From contig BSYQ01000011.1 in the NCBI GenBank assembly GCA_030272585.1, forward strand, positions 1,798,001-1,862,000: DNA of 64,000 nt, read 5' to 3'. Made by a program: the position numbers and the translations under genes. The notes beneath the pieces were generated by a model. It had not been told where the DNA came from. It saw only the letters and a list, made by a program, of their open reading frames with translations, and did not search any database. Positions 1-12,100 of the stretch are shown in pieces (positions within the stretch are counted from its first letter, which is position 1; each line of letters begins with the position of its first letter). This DNA comes from Bryopsis sp. KO-2023. Lineage: Eukaryota > Chlorophyta > Ulvophyceae > Bryopsidales > Bryopsidaceae.

Positions 1-12
1 AGCTGGCTTGGG

Positions 13-1410
13 CTATGAAGCGTGAACTGTATGCTCCTTCATTCGATCAGTCGCCTCATTGAGTGCATGTTTCACCCCGGGATCATACATAGAATTCCCA
101 GCCATTGGGATCACATGCAACTCCATTTCTGGCCAAGCGTTCGACAAATCAAACGCTGTGCGCATGCGCAATAGGCAGACAAAATCCAGCCGCCCTTGCA
201 CCCGATGCATGGAATGTCACGAATCCTAAATCCACAGAAACACACCATGAAATGGGGAGAAAAAAAGCACAGAAATTAGGAGGCACCCTCACTTGTGCAG
301 TGAACAGACCACATGAAGCTTTCAGTCATGGCAGTATGTTTCGTAGGGCTTCTGGGAGGGAAGTTTTAAAGCTTTCTCTGAAAACATTCAGATACCATGC
401 ACTGTCGTACCTATCCACCCCAGCAATCAGAGGCTCATCCAAAAATGCACCATTAATGGAATAGTGGCATTCCAGCAAAGGCTGCGCATGAGAAATCGAC
501 CTCGTGGGTTTAGGTTTCCCACCATCGGCATCGTCGTCTTTTTTATCGGGCTTCTTTTCACCGCCCCTTTTTTTCATAATGGATGCGATGGGTTCCCAAG
601 CCGCATTGAAAATTTCTCCGGCCTTCACTATGCATTTCCCAGAAAACATGACGGTCATTTCCCATCGCCTCCATCGATTTGCCTGCATGTGATTACACAG
701 AGCTTTGGTCTAATGACTGTCTCTCTTGAAAAATAAAAAAAAAACTACGCCAAGAAAGACGTTTTTGTGGTTTTTACTTACCGCTCTCTCCACAGTGTCT
801 AAGTCAGGCGATGTCAGCCGCTTGTAATAGGAAGCAAGTGGATCCTCCTTCTCTGAGTCGGAAAGAATGGATAAAAATCAAGCCCAGCCCTGTCCGTGTC
901 AAAAGCAATTATTTGGACATCATGCAGATGCAAAAAAAAGTGAACGAAAACAGTCATGAGCAAGGCGATATAGAGCAGGTCTGACAGGAAATTTGACGTA
1001 TTCGGGTGTGGCTGAGGTTTTAAATCCTGGTCGGTCCATGTCAAGTTTTGATTCTTTCAAAAACACCTGCCTCTTGTCTGTGAACAAAAGAACAGAAGCC
1101 ATCTGGACACATTACTTAGGGCAGATTTAAAAATGTTTGTCACCTCCGGAAAAAGGCTTCCAGCACCCCCTCTGTACATCCAATCGATTTCCTCCGTTCG
1201 CATCGTGCATATTCCCCTCAAAACCATCCCTGAAACCCTAAAAACCAACAGAACATTTTACCAACATCAATCACCACCCTTGCATTTTCTTTTTCTTTAA
1301 TTCGATGTTTTCTGTTGGGTCAAGAACCTTTGCAAAACTGTGAATAATTCCATACCAACAGTCCTGCCTTCTTTCACCTGTTTGGATGTGCGATTGCATA
1401 GGCCAGTCAT
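13..1410 (-). pseudogene. prolyl iminopeptidase-like 3' half, probably degenerate
   Basis: Five minus-strand segments match the C-terminal half of alpha/beta-hydrolase prolyl aminopeptidases, which release N-terminal proline from peptides. Segments: ending at 1378 (LAYAIAHPNR), 1144-1237 (LRGICTMRTEEIDW), 782-852 (ASYYKRLTSPD), 411-682 (RWRRWE, then ECHYSINGAFLDEP) and 13-225 (NAWPEMELHVIP, ending EATDRM before the stop). Most junctions are GT-AG with matching phase. The N-terminal half, with the HGGPG oxyanion motif and the GGSWGS nucleophile, is not found between 1.4 and 4 kb. The segment before 1378 has TGA directly upstream of LAYA with no acceptor. The last exon needs one extra base in a G run to continue from IRDIPCI into VQGRLDFV. 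I read this as a truncated or decayed copy; assembly error is the alternative. The family match is strong, the intactness poor. Confidence 0.75.
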
Positions 1411-2025
1411 GTTTTTTTCAAGTTCTCACCTTCATACTCTGACAGACCGCATTCAACTACGTCTTTCTTTGGGAAAACGCAGAAAGGTGGAATATTTGTT
1501 GCAGGGGTGTTTTCGGAAACACTGGATGTTATTTGAAAAACAATTGTTGTGTTGTCAAGTATTTACCTTGCAAGCGTCACCAAATCCTGACAAAGTATCT
1601 GGCGGTTTCATGTTCTGTGGACAAATAAAAAGAAAAACAGCCCAGAAAAACATATCAATGGAACTGGTACGAACACTTCTTGTTGTTTTTTTCAGGTGGG
1701 ATTTTTCTTGGTTTATGTTTTTTTTTTGTGGTCCAATTAAAAGTAGCTGAAACATCTTGGTTTATGTCTGGAAGATTACTGACCACAATCAAATAAGATA
1801 CAAAACTCTGATTGAAATTGTTCTCTCAATATTCAGAACGCACCTAAAGCCTTCAAACAAAAAGGGGTTTCGTCGCAACTACATCTCAAGCTGGGTTTTA
1901 ATAACGCAGCTATTCTATCCGAGCCCTTTCAAATTTCAGTGGGATTGTTTGGAATATGCAGCGGGGTGGCTTCCATCATACGGGGGAAAAAATGTGTTAG
2001 AAACTTGTTGAGATGACAAACTCAC

Positions 2026-4072
2026 CCCACCGAATAAATTCCTGTTCAAGGGCAGCTCTAGGAACATCCAGCCTGGCAGCCTGTTGCAAAATCTCTGGCA
2101 GTACCTGCTTCCATCAACCCATGGTCTAAGATTCAACTCACATCCCCTTCCCTATCTTACCAAAATACAAAAAAAACAGTGCTTCAACTTTCAATTGAGA
2201 ACAACCATGACATCTGTTTTCATTTTGTTGCACATTTCCACCTTGTATGCCACCATGCTTTGCTGATAGGATATGTTTCGAGGTGGCGAGCGATTCCCTG
2301 AGTCGAAATTGAGCCGGCCCTCTTTATTCAGCCTCTCCACAAATTTGTGCAGCTCAGCCTCCTGTCAAGACACACAGGTCTCCTGTCAGAAAAAAACGAA
2401 GCAAAGTAAAGGAGAGGGAAGGCCCCGAACTATCCACGAACTTTGAAACACGAAGGAAAATGTCTTCAAGAGACAACAGGAATGCTAAAGCCTTACAGGG
2501 GTTCACAAGCTTCGGCCAAAATGCTGGCAAACACCACCGCCACCCCATCAGATTTAATGGAGAAGGGCAGCAAGGATGCAGATGTCGAAATCGGTTACAG
2601 GGAATCCATGGACTCGATGATAAAGACCCGAAGGAAGAGCTTTAGTTTGGCTAGAAAAGTGTTGGCTGCATCGAGTCATAGATAGACCATAACAGTGGGA
2701 ACTTAAATTTGAAAGTATGAAATCAAATACTTCAAATTAAACGACAAAAACTATGCTGTTCAAAAAGTGCTTGAAAAGAAATACAAAAGGACTCCATTAT
2801 ATATATATAAGCAACTGCCATCATGTGGCAAGTACTGCTAAACAAATCAGACTTGAAATTTTATATTTTTTAATTTTGAGGAGACCCCTACCTCATCGCC
2901 CATTTTGGGGAATGCCTCTTGAAGCTGGAGATAAGGTGGCGGAAATTCTGGCCTGACTGCATGCCGACCAAATTCTTCGACCCGGCTGTGTCAGAGCCAT
3001 AGTCCTGAGCTCTTTCCGCCTCAGCAATCCTTTCCCATTCCATCTCCAAATCGTCCAGGGGGCCGGCATCCATTTGTTTCTGGAGCTCCTTTTGGGCAGC
3101 CTTCAATTTAGCGGCGAAAGCTTTCTGGAGCTCCTTTTCCCTGCCGGAAAAAGCATGATGAAGGCATTGATGGAGCGTAAAATGAAGGGGGACATCTTCA
3201 GGGCAAGAAGAGGGATTCGGGTGGTGGCTTTCTCACAAGACAATGAGGCAAAACGACATCTATCGAAAAACAAAATATAAATAATAGGACTCGTTCAAGA
3301 AAATTTCGGGGTGATTATTTCTCTGCCCTTTTATCTCCCCCGGGGCACTGTTCTTGCCATACTTATGATTGGCTCCAACTCAAAATCCCCCAATCAGCCA
3401 AAAACTGTATAAAGGAAAGAAACATCCAACCATATGAAGGAACAGAAGAAGAAAATGAAGTTGAATATGGGAATATATTAATTCACCTTCGTTTTTCCTG
3501 TTGCTGCCTCTTTCGTTCCTCGGCTCTCCGTCCTTTTTTTTTTCTTTTTCCAGACGCTTCTGTTCTCGTTCTTGTTGCTGCCTCAACCTCTCTTCTTCCC
3601 TGCTTTCGTTTCAATTCTTTTTCCCTTTCTTTTTCCTCCTCCTCCAATTTCTTTTTTTGTTCCCGCTCGATTCTCTCGCGTTCCTGTCCAAATACCAACA
3701 ATCCCAACAACGACAAAATGAATGAAAAAAAAATAGGAGACGAGGCAGCTGCTTAATTTTTCTTCGAGACTTTACGCATCCCGTGCAGCGGCGGCCAAAA
3801 CTTCTGCGCACAGAAACTTACTGTTTCGACGAGGGTCGCTTTCCACCCGGTTCAGAAAAGAAAGGGCTACGACCAGCAACAGCAAACATCCACATACCCA
3901 AGAAGAGCAACAGTGCCACTTCTGACAACCTGTTCGTATTGAAAACCTTCGCTAAAACATTGCTCGTCACTTGTTGGGGGACCTGTCCTCGTTGACGGGA
4001 ACGTCCCTGCAATGCCGTTCGACACTTCGGGATTCGACGAAAGGAGTGAAAAAGTCCGAAAAGTGGAGTCAT
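2026..4072 (-). CDS. unidentified coiled-coil protein gene, partial model
   Basis: I do not recognise this gene. Candidate exons: 3818-4072 (start MTPLFGLFHS, one hydrophobic segment SEVALLLFLGMWMFAVAG, perfect GTAAGT donor), 3487-3683 (Glu/Lys/Arg-rich coiled coil), 2892-3140 (continues the coiled coil, then DLEMEWERIAEAERAQDY), 2242-2361 (ELHKFVERLNKEGRLNFD) and 2026-2107 (LPEILQQAARLDVPRAALEQ). Splice signals are good, but exon 1 to 2 is out of phase, and the 2892-3140 exon must change frame near its 3' end to reach PPYLQLQEAFPKMGDE, the frame that joins the next exon. It lies head-to-tail between the ecdysoneless-like and iminopeptidase-like loci. The N-terminal exon may belong to a separate gene. 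Confidence 0.4.
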
Positions 4073-4089
4073 GTGTTGAAATGCGCATG

Positions 4090-4490
4090 TCTGACGGCGG
4101 CGAGACGGTACGCGGCGAATTGGGACTAAATCGTCGGCGACGGTATGGCTTCACCATTCAACGACGCCACAACGATGCCGTCGGCGACGCGCCCGTCACC
4201 GACGCAGCGTCGCCGACGAATGACACTCGACGGCGACGCCATAAACGATGCCGTCGGCGACGCGCCCGTCACCGACGCAGCGTCGCCGACGAATGACACT
4301 CGACGGCGACGCCATAAACGATGCCGTCGGCGACGCGCCCGTCACCGACGCAGCGTCGCCGACGAATGACACTTGACGGCGACGCTGTGAGTGCCCCAAC
4401 CGATGTGCCAATCACCGTCGCCGACGCTCCTGGTGACGTCGCCGACGCGCTTGTCACGAACGACGGTGTCGGCGACGGCGTCGGCGGTAC
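4090..4490. repeat. CpG-rich 73-bp tandem minisatellite
   Basis: Three head-to-tail copies of a 73-bp unit start near 4172, 4245 and 4318, almost identical to each other, flanked by degenerate copies of the core CGTCGGCGACG / CGTCGCCGACG. The core is itself near-palindromic. The tract is far richer in CpG than the surrounding AT-rich intron-like DNA. It sits between the last recognisable exon of the ecdysoneless-like gene (ending 4527) and the next minus-strand gene. Confidence 0.9.
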
Positions 4491-4526
4491 CCCCCTTCCG
4501 CCTTGTGCTAGCATCTATTTACACTT

Positions 4527-6450
4527 GAGATCACCTTGGAGAATATCATTCAGCATGGCAAATGAAGTCCGAAGTTTTTCTGAAGGACCCTCGGGTTCGT
4601 TTCAACAAGACTACCTTCGGGCACTTCTGCACCCTCATGGGAAGACATCTTGTCCACGAATGACTTAATCCATCGACCAACTGCTCAGGATCGAATGCAT
4701 TTTGCTCAGAGAGGGGATCTCCTTCTTGCGTTTCCTTGTGAAGCTCTTTTTGTCGCTTGTCCAATTCAATGTCCAAATCGCTTTGCCCCATATACAGCCA
4801 AGAGTCATCATCTTCTGAAAAGCAGCAGCAAAGATCACCTGATGGCAATGGCATTCTTCCTCATATGAGTACTGTTTTGGGGTGCAACAAACACCTAATT
4901 TGCTTAGGTAACCCTGATATAATTGTGGAAATTACCTTCAAAATATTATCAATTGCCAATGCAGTGGACTCTAGCTGGTTTATCTTCGATTGATGCCCCG
5001 AGCATGATAGGAAACTTGCGGAGGTATGTTCCAGAATCCACCCAGGTCGATGCTCTACCCCCATCATCTAATGATTGCAGACTTCAGACCCTCCGCCAAC
5101 CCCCTTCACTGGATACCCTGTGCTTTCCCTTTGCTATCCGACATTTTCCCATCACCAGGTGCCCCAAATTCATTCTATCGGAGAGCTCGAATAAAAAAAA
5201 CAAATTGAAATTTGCTGTTTGTTCCCTCCCTCCCTCCCTTTCCCTTTGGATCTGATTGGGTCGATTTTTCTTACTACTCCCCCCCTCCCCAAATTGAGCA
5301 GCACTTTTTGTATGATTCTGATTGCGCTGCTGCACCATAGATTTCCGGCTGCCATTTGCATCTGCCCAGAACTTTTGCGCTGACCAGAGAATCCTTTCTT
5401 CCATATCCAGAATGCTCTGAGAGCCGCTCCCTGAATGAACAGTTTCCTGGACACCGCCAGCAAAAAATACTCTTGTTTCAAATGCTTTAGACATGGAGTT
5501 CCCTGCATCAACAATTTTTTTGCGAGTTTAACAGAGCCCCACCACCACCAAGATCCATAAAGGGGCTGTTCCCCAAAAAAGCACATTGAAAATCAGCCTC
5601 AGCTAAGTTTTCCAAAGAACGCTATTTTCTGACTGTGCAAGTCGAATTTTCTTACTTGGTTTCTCAGGGAATCAATCTCCAGTTCCCTGCTTTTCCTGCC
5701 CTTGAGGCCTTCTTGGAAAATGACAGGAACCGACCTCCAATGGATCACCAATTGCTAGTTATTTTCTTCAAGAGTGCCCCACCAGTTTCAGACTGCACTC
5801 TGGATCCCAGAGTTTGGTAAGGGAATATTCTCTCCTCTCAATTGTTCATTGGACCACGGCATTCACTGCCGACTTTGACATTCCATGCACTGGACTTCTC
5901 CATTTTGAGTCTAGAGGTATGACCCGCAGACAAGCCACCCTCTTGTGCTCCATCGATTCCCTCCAATTCCATCTTCAAAATTTCTTTTCCGGAAACCATC
6001 CTGTCTATGCAGGCCTGAACCCTCTTCGGACCACCATGGCAGTTTTTGCCCTTTACACTTTCCCAACATCTCAGCCTCCATTTCTTTCCCACTGCTCCAT
6101 TTCCCACCCTTTTTGCTTCATCCTGATCCATCCATCTGAATTGTCCAGCCTTCCTTTCTGTAGCCATTTCTTTGTTTCTCAATGGAGAGAATCCACCCCT
6201 AAACTCAAACCCCCTTTCAAATTCCTCCCTCGGGGAATATTTCAAAGTGTTCGGCCCTAATCGGGAAACGACTGGGGTGAAGGATTAACAGGTTTCTTTT
6301 GGGTTTTTTTTTCAAGCTTACACTTCCCCCTCGCATTCCAGCAGGGCAACTGAATCCAGTGAAGCTTTTCTTGGTACCATCCATATCCTGGCCTCGGAAA
6401 TTTAATCATCTTGTTGAACTTCCACCATGACCATTCCAGCCAAGCTACAA
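4527..6450 (-). pseudogene. ecdysoneless (ECD/SGT1-like) 3' portion, frame-disrupted
   Basis: The exon 4527-4814 carries the acidic DDDSWLYMGQSDLD motif and, after a spacer, FDPEQLVDGL followed by SFVDKMSSHEGAEVP and SFAMLNDILQ. This is the order seen near the C-terminus of ecdysoneless/SGT1 proteins, which act in R2TP/splicing and cell-cycle control. The exon ending at 4936 (INQLESTALAIDNILK, donor GTAATT) fits the segment just before it. The three parts of the last exon lie in three frames; losing one A in each of two A runs (near 4665 and 4605) explains both shifts. Upstream coding-like pieces (about 5655-5715 with ELEIDSLRNQ; about 6335-6440 with QEKLHWIQLP) are assigned only by position. 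The conserved N-terminal domain is not recognised downstream of the mobile elements. Family call good, full model poor. Confidence 0.6.
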
Positions 6451-6464
6451 CATGCGGTGATAAC

Positions 6465-7271
6465 CAGACCTGGGCGCCGACCCGTTGGACCGGACCGGAC
6501 AGGACCGGCAACCACTTTCTGGACCGGATTTGACCTTTCTTAGACAGGTCAAATCCGGTCTGGAAAGGTCAACTCCGGTCCAAGAAAGGTCAAATCCGGT
6601 CTAGTAAAGGCCACCTTTTCTAGACCGGATTTGACCTTTCTAGACCGGATTTGACCTTTCCAGACAGGTTGTCGCCTGTCTAGTACGGTCATACTCGTGT
6701 GACCTGTTTTAGACCGGTGTGACCCTGTTTTAGACCGATGTGACGCCCAATGTGACCTGTTTTAGACCGACTCCAAGTCGGTCTGGACAGGTGGGCCGCC
6801 TGTCCAGACCGACCTGGCACCTGTCTAGAACAGGTCACACAATTAAGCACTTTTTAATGTGTTAACCGACTGAGAACTGATTCAATTGATTAAAGAACGA
6901 AGTATTATTTATTATTTGCATTTTTAATGCATGAATGACGTGAGCCAAGCCCACCAGCCACCGACTAGAGGGAGTCGGTCGACTCAAGGAGGATTCGAAC
7001 CCGGGTTGGCTAAGCCCGAGTCGAAGACACTATCGCTAGTGGACCCCACCACAGGGACGTTCAAAAGGGGGCCGTTACTTTTAAGTACCCGTTTAATTTT
7101 CCAAAATCCGGTCTAGAAAAGGTGGCCTTTACTAGACCGGATTTGACCTTTCTTGGACCGGAGTTGACCTTTCCAGACCGGATTTGACCTGTCTAAGAAA
7201 GGTCAAATCCGGTCCAGAAAGTGGTTGCCGGTCCTGTCCGGTCCGGTCCAACGGGTCGGCGCCCAGGTCTG
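6465..7271. mobile_element. 807-bp element with perfect 168-bp terminal inverted repeats
   Basis: Positions 6465-6632 are the exact reverse complement of 7104-7271. Each arm begins CAGACCTGGGCGCCGACCCG and contains many short sub-repeats built on AGACCGG and AAATCCGG. There is no open reading frame of note, so it resembles a MITE or foldback element moved by a transposase elsewhere. No convincing target-site duplication is visible. Read in the sense of the ecdysoneless-like gene, the element is bordered by a possible donor (GTGAAC, just outside the right end) and a possible acceptor (TTGTAG, just outside the left end), so it could lie in or form an intron. Confidence 0.85.
6984..7052 (-). other. 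degenerate tRNA-like A/B box sequence inside the TIR element
   Basis: On the minus strand a near-consensus B box, GGTTCGAATCC (6991-7001), lies about 30 bases downstream of an A-box-like TAGCGATAGTG (7028-7038), the order and spacing expected of an RNA polymerase III internal promoter. The T stem pairs at only three of five positions and I could not fold a convincing cloverleaf, so this is not called a functional tRNA. It may be a tRNA-derived remnant. Confidence 0.4.
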
Positions 7272-7406
7272 TTCACCAGTGCTTTCAAGACTATGAGGTC
7301 CTGGCGAAGCTGGAAGTTGCACCTGAGGGGCAAAATCTGATCAGAAACGGGGTGAGGGAGAGTACAACATTCACCTTCGAAGGTTCACTGATCAATCAAC
7401 TAGATA

Positions 7407-7611
7407 TGTTACGACTGTCAGGGTTAACAGCAGTGTCCTAGACACGGGTCTTGTCAGTACCGGTCGGACTGGGAAGGGTCATTTCAAGGTGGCCGTTAAA
7501 AGCCTACGAACGTTTGTTTGTGTAATCAATATTCTGAGTTCTCCAACGCCCTCCTCCTGTACCCTGTGCACCAAGTGTGTGCTCCACCCCCTTTCCCTCG
7601 GAGCTGTGACA
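7407..7611 (+). repeat. 5' LTR of the outer element
   Basis: 205 bp, TGTTACGACTG at the left end and CTGTGACA at the right end, matched without visible difference by the copy at the other end of the element. Confidence 0.92.
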
Positions 7612-8487
7612 ATGGTTTCGGAGCCGTGGTCGAACCTAGCGCAAAGGTTCGAGGTCTTGGGGCAGCTCGCGAGGAAAGGAACCCTTTAGGGACGAAACGA
7701 AAGAGGTCCCAAGGAGAGAGTAGCCAGGAAGGATCGCTCTTATCCTGGCTAGGGTAAAAGGAGTTGAGAGGAGGACGCGCCAAGTTTGGGCTTAAAAACG
7801 ACGCTTCAAGGAGCGACACGGCGCGGGTATGTGAGCAAAGTCGAAGAGGAAGCTTGGAGTTGCGTTTGGTGGCGCCTGGAAAAACAAGGTGCTGGAGATC
7901 TATAGATCTGCATTTTCCAAGACTAATACCCAAGCAGTTTTGGGGTTTCTCGACTTAACGTGACGTAAAAGAGAGCTGCAAGTTGTAGTGGAGGTCCAGG
8001 AGTCTCGACCAGGGAGGCGAAGTTCGAAGTTCAACTGCCAGGTCGAAGATCTGCCGTAAAAGGTGCAGAATTCCTAGAACCACAGGAGAAGGGTCGAACC
8101 TAGGTTAAAAGGTCGATCCTAGACGACAGCAGGGCCGACGGAAGGAGTCGACCCAGGTCGCAGCATTAGTTGACCCAGAGCGTCTGCGGACGACCGTGGC
8201 GGCCAAAGCTACAGGAGCGTTTGAAAGTTCCGTGGCAGAAGTACTGTATGTCGGGCATGCAGTTGGCGAAGGTGTGAGAAGTGTGACAGACGAAGAAGCC
8301 AAGCGAACAACGTGCAGTAAGTCTAAAGACTGCGAGCGGGCGTTCACTGTGGCGCTGGTCACTTCGACCATTGGATGACGCAGTGCTGCCGACAACAGAG
8401 GCTGGAAACAAAAGCCAGGTCGTTGGAGTACGACTGTGCAACGTGATAGAAGGCTGGTACAGGCAGATCAAAATTATACTGGAGTCG
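7612..8487 (+). other. 5' internal leader of the outer LTR element, non-coding
   Basis: It starts with the primer-binding site and continues to the point where the inner gypsy element is inserted. No frame longer than about 100 codons and no known domain on either strand. Confidence 0.6.
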
Positions 8488-8491
8488 ACAG

Positions 8492-8655
8492 TGTAGGAGA
8501 GAAGTGATTGTATGACTCAGTTGGGAGGGTTAGGATTGTGAGTGGTCAGGAAGAAGGACAGTTAGAGTTTGGTTACTGTCATGTCGAATTGGGAAGTATT
8601 AAATGTGGGCCAGCGAACAGATGTATATAAGATCTTGAGACAGTCTTATCCTTTA
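8492..8655 (+). repeat. 5' LTR of the nested gypsy element
   Basis: 164 bp; carries the TATA-like box and matches the 3' copy without visible difference. Confidence 0.92.
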
Positions 8656-9117
8656 GTTGGTGGTCAAGAAGGGGAAGCAGAGTTGCTTTGCTCTGACGGC
8701 CTTTTGATTTGAATATTGTTCTTCGTCTCCTATTTTTTCGACTATCCCTGTGATATCTTTGGCCGACGCCACGACGACGTGGTCAAGCAGCAAACCGTCG
8801 GCGGACTTCGTCTTCGATAACTTCGAGGACAAGCTTTCGCACTACGCTGTGCTGGGAAAACAGGCTCGATTGAATTTCTCTCTGTGAAAATATTATTGAC
8901 CAGTGACGCGCAGCTAGCGTTTTCAAACGGAAAGAGAAGCTGGGTCGCAAAAGGGTTTTGAAGTGTGAAACCGGACAGACCGGCAATTTGGACCGGTGTT
9001 TTTATTTGCATTGTGGGCAGGCAGTGCATTGATTGGAATTGCTTTGTTTTGCGACGTATTGTCGACAGCTCCCTGACACTACCGCTCCTCTCCAACCCCT
9101 TATTCGCTCTCTCCCTC

Positions 9118-12100
9118 ATGGACGTTCACATGCTGGCGCAATGCCTCACTGGACTGGCGGTTCCCGAATTCAACGCTCAGTGTCGGGACCCTGACGACTT
9201 CTTGGATTCGTTCGAAGGTTGGCTGGGAAAAACACAGGCTTGGAGTGACGAAATGGCGGCCAAGCGATTACCATTCTTCTGCATAAAGGAATATCGCCAC
9301 TGGTGTGAGCGATTGGTCACCTTAACGATTATCGTGGATGAACGCGGCCGGACAAAATATGACTGGAGTGAAATCAGGACAAACTTCGCAAAGGAGGGCG
9401 CTGTGCTGCTGGGATTGGTCCAGGATTTCGCGGATGACTTACGCAAAGTGAGGATGACCGCCGGTGATACTGTCGCCGCATACACCCTAAGATTCGAGCG
9501 CGTCACCAACAAAGCGGGAGGCGCAGTGTCTGAGCAGGAGCAGATCAAAGCATACCTGCGTGGCCTCGCATCTGATGTTCAGGAGAAAGTCATGAACAAA
9601 ATGCCTAATACAATCAAAAGGGCAAAACAGTTTGCCACCCAGGCGGCTGAAATAATTACATACAAACAGCGGATAAGGATCGATTCGCCACTCGCTCCAG
9701 CACCAGCACTTTTACCTCGACCCGTCCAAGCATCAAGTGTGGAAGAACCACCGACACCCACATCTCAGGCAACTCCATTTCTGGCGCTGCCAGCACCAGG
9801 AGTCGTCAATCAGGAGATTGCGTCATTGGCAGCGCAAGTCGGAAAGCTGACGGAAGTGGTAACACGCATGGCGACGCAACAGGAAACGCAAACACGAAAA
9901 GAGCGACCCACAGTCCATTGGCAAAACAGTCAGCGTCCACCAATTGCGACAGGCAGCAATCAAGTTCCACTTGGAGGTCAGCTCGATCAATCCAAAGCTG
10001 CTGGCCGATGTTTTATTTGTCAGTCACCAGATCATTGGGCTGATCGGTGCCCTCAACGAACTGGAAAGAAACCGGATCAAGCACGGTTGGCGCGGGTGGC
10101 ACCTGCCGAGGATCGTGTTGATTTCTCGTCACCATGTCCGGTGATCGAAGCAGCACGTGTCGGAAAGCGGCAAAGGAGTGGTGAAGGCCACGCAAGGAAG
10201 CCGAGGATCAAGACCACCTTGGACGCGGATTTTGAAGCATTTATGGGCGACATCAAGGTGCCATTAAAACTTTGGCAGAACCGATCAAAAAAACAGATGA
10301 ATATGCAGTGGCAGCTGGGGTCACGAAAGTTCTTGATGCCTCCGCCGAAGCGAGCGACGGGATTCGTGCCACCGCCACCACCTCCCCCTAATTCGACGGA
10401 AGCTCAACCAACGACGAGTGCTGATGCAATGCACCTTGCACAGGAGGTCGCGCGACAGGCAGCGGTGGTGTATGGAGTGATCGCAGGTCGGACTATTCGC
10501 AATGTCATACTGGATCCAGGAGCGTCCAGGACGTTATTGGATGCGGAGCAAGCGCGAAAACTCAATCTACTGCAGAAGCTGAACCCAGCTCCGTTTACGA
10601 TCATGTTGGCGAATGGTGCTTCAGAACCATTGATGGGAGTTACAGATCCACTCGAAGTAGGCGTGAGTACTGCGACAGCCACGCTATCGATCGGAGTTGT
10701 CCAAGCGCGACAGTCATACGATTTACTGTTGGGGCAAGACTACCTCAAGGCAGTGAAGGCCTCAGCCGATTTCAAACGACAAACTTATCGACTGCAAGGG
10801 AATCCAGGAGTGACAGTACAACAAGGCAAGCATCAGTTGCATATGTATGTGGAGGAAGTGGATGGATCTGATGGCTTGGAATGGGATACTGATGAATCGG
10901 AGGAGGAGAGTGAATCAGAGGAGATGACCAGTGCCACTGAGAGTGCATTTCGAGCATGGGAAGTTAAGGCAGAGGATCAAGTGTTGCAAGCTTTGCGAAC
11001 GTCAACAGAGGTCGACGACAATCCACTCAAGGAAGTGCATATCAATGCGGAGTTATCCAAGGAAGTACAGGCCGATATTTGGGAAGTGCTGACCAAGTAC
11101 AGCTACGTTTTCACTTCGGATATCACGCAGATGCCTGTCACGACGACTGCGCAGTTTCACATTAACTTGAAACCGGGCGCTGTGCCTTGGAAGTGTGGCC
11201 GACTGAGACGATATGCGCCCAAAGAGGTGGCGTTCATGAAAGAGCACTGCGAAAAATTACTGGAGGCGAATATGATAGTCCCCACAAATACAACGACATG
11301 GTTGGCAGCAGCAACGGTCGTTCCAAAGAAGGATCCAGTGACTGGAGACTGGACTTTGCTTCGATTTTGTGTGGACTACAGAAAGTTGAATGAGGCAACT
11401 TTGGACGACCCATATCCCCTGCCTAGAACGGATATGTTACTGGATGAATTGGCTGGGCATGCCTTCTACACTACACTGGACTGTTTGGCGGGCTACCATT
11501 CAGTGGAAATTGCACCTGACTCGCAGGCCCTCACTGCGTTTCTCACACCATTTGGTATTTACTCGTGGAGAGTAATGCCCTTTGGAGTAAAAAATGCACC
11601 AGCATGTTATATGCGGATCATCGATCATACCCTCCTGGGCGTGAAAGAGGCAGCCGCGTTTGTTGATGATATATGTCAAGGCGCCGACACAGAAAAAGCG
11701 ATTGCACCAAATCTGGAGACGTTACTGAGCAAAATGGCGGGAGCGTCGTTGCGCTGCAAACCGTTGAAGTGTCACGTGGGGTACCCCACCGTTGAATTCC
11801 TGGGCCATCGTCTATCGCGTCAGGGATTGAGTACTCAAGCTCAGAAAGTGCAGAAAGTGGCTGCGGCATTACCACCAAGGAATCGTGAGGAGTTACAATC
11901 GTTCCTGGGATTATCGTCTTACTACAGACGATTTGTGCCGAAGTTCGCTGATCGTGCCAAAGTGTTGCACACGATGGTCGCTACAACACCTTTTCCTGAG
12001 TGGACGAAAGAGAGGATGGAGGCATTCAATGATCTCAAAGGTGCATTAACGACGACGCCAGTTTTGGCAGCCCCTCAAGAGGGTGTGGCGTATATTATTG

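Noticed and set aside
4196-4514. ORFs across the 73-bp minisatellite as a repeat protein.
   Set aside because: Both strands are open over the repeat because its CG-rich units lack stop codons; there is no start or splice support.
6984-7052. Functional tRNA gene.
   Set aside because: A and B boxes are present, but the T stem has only three pairs and no cloverleaf forms.
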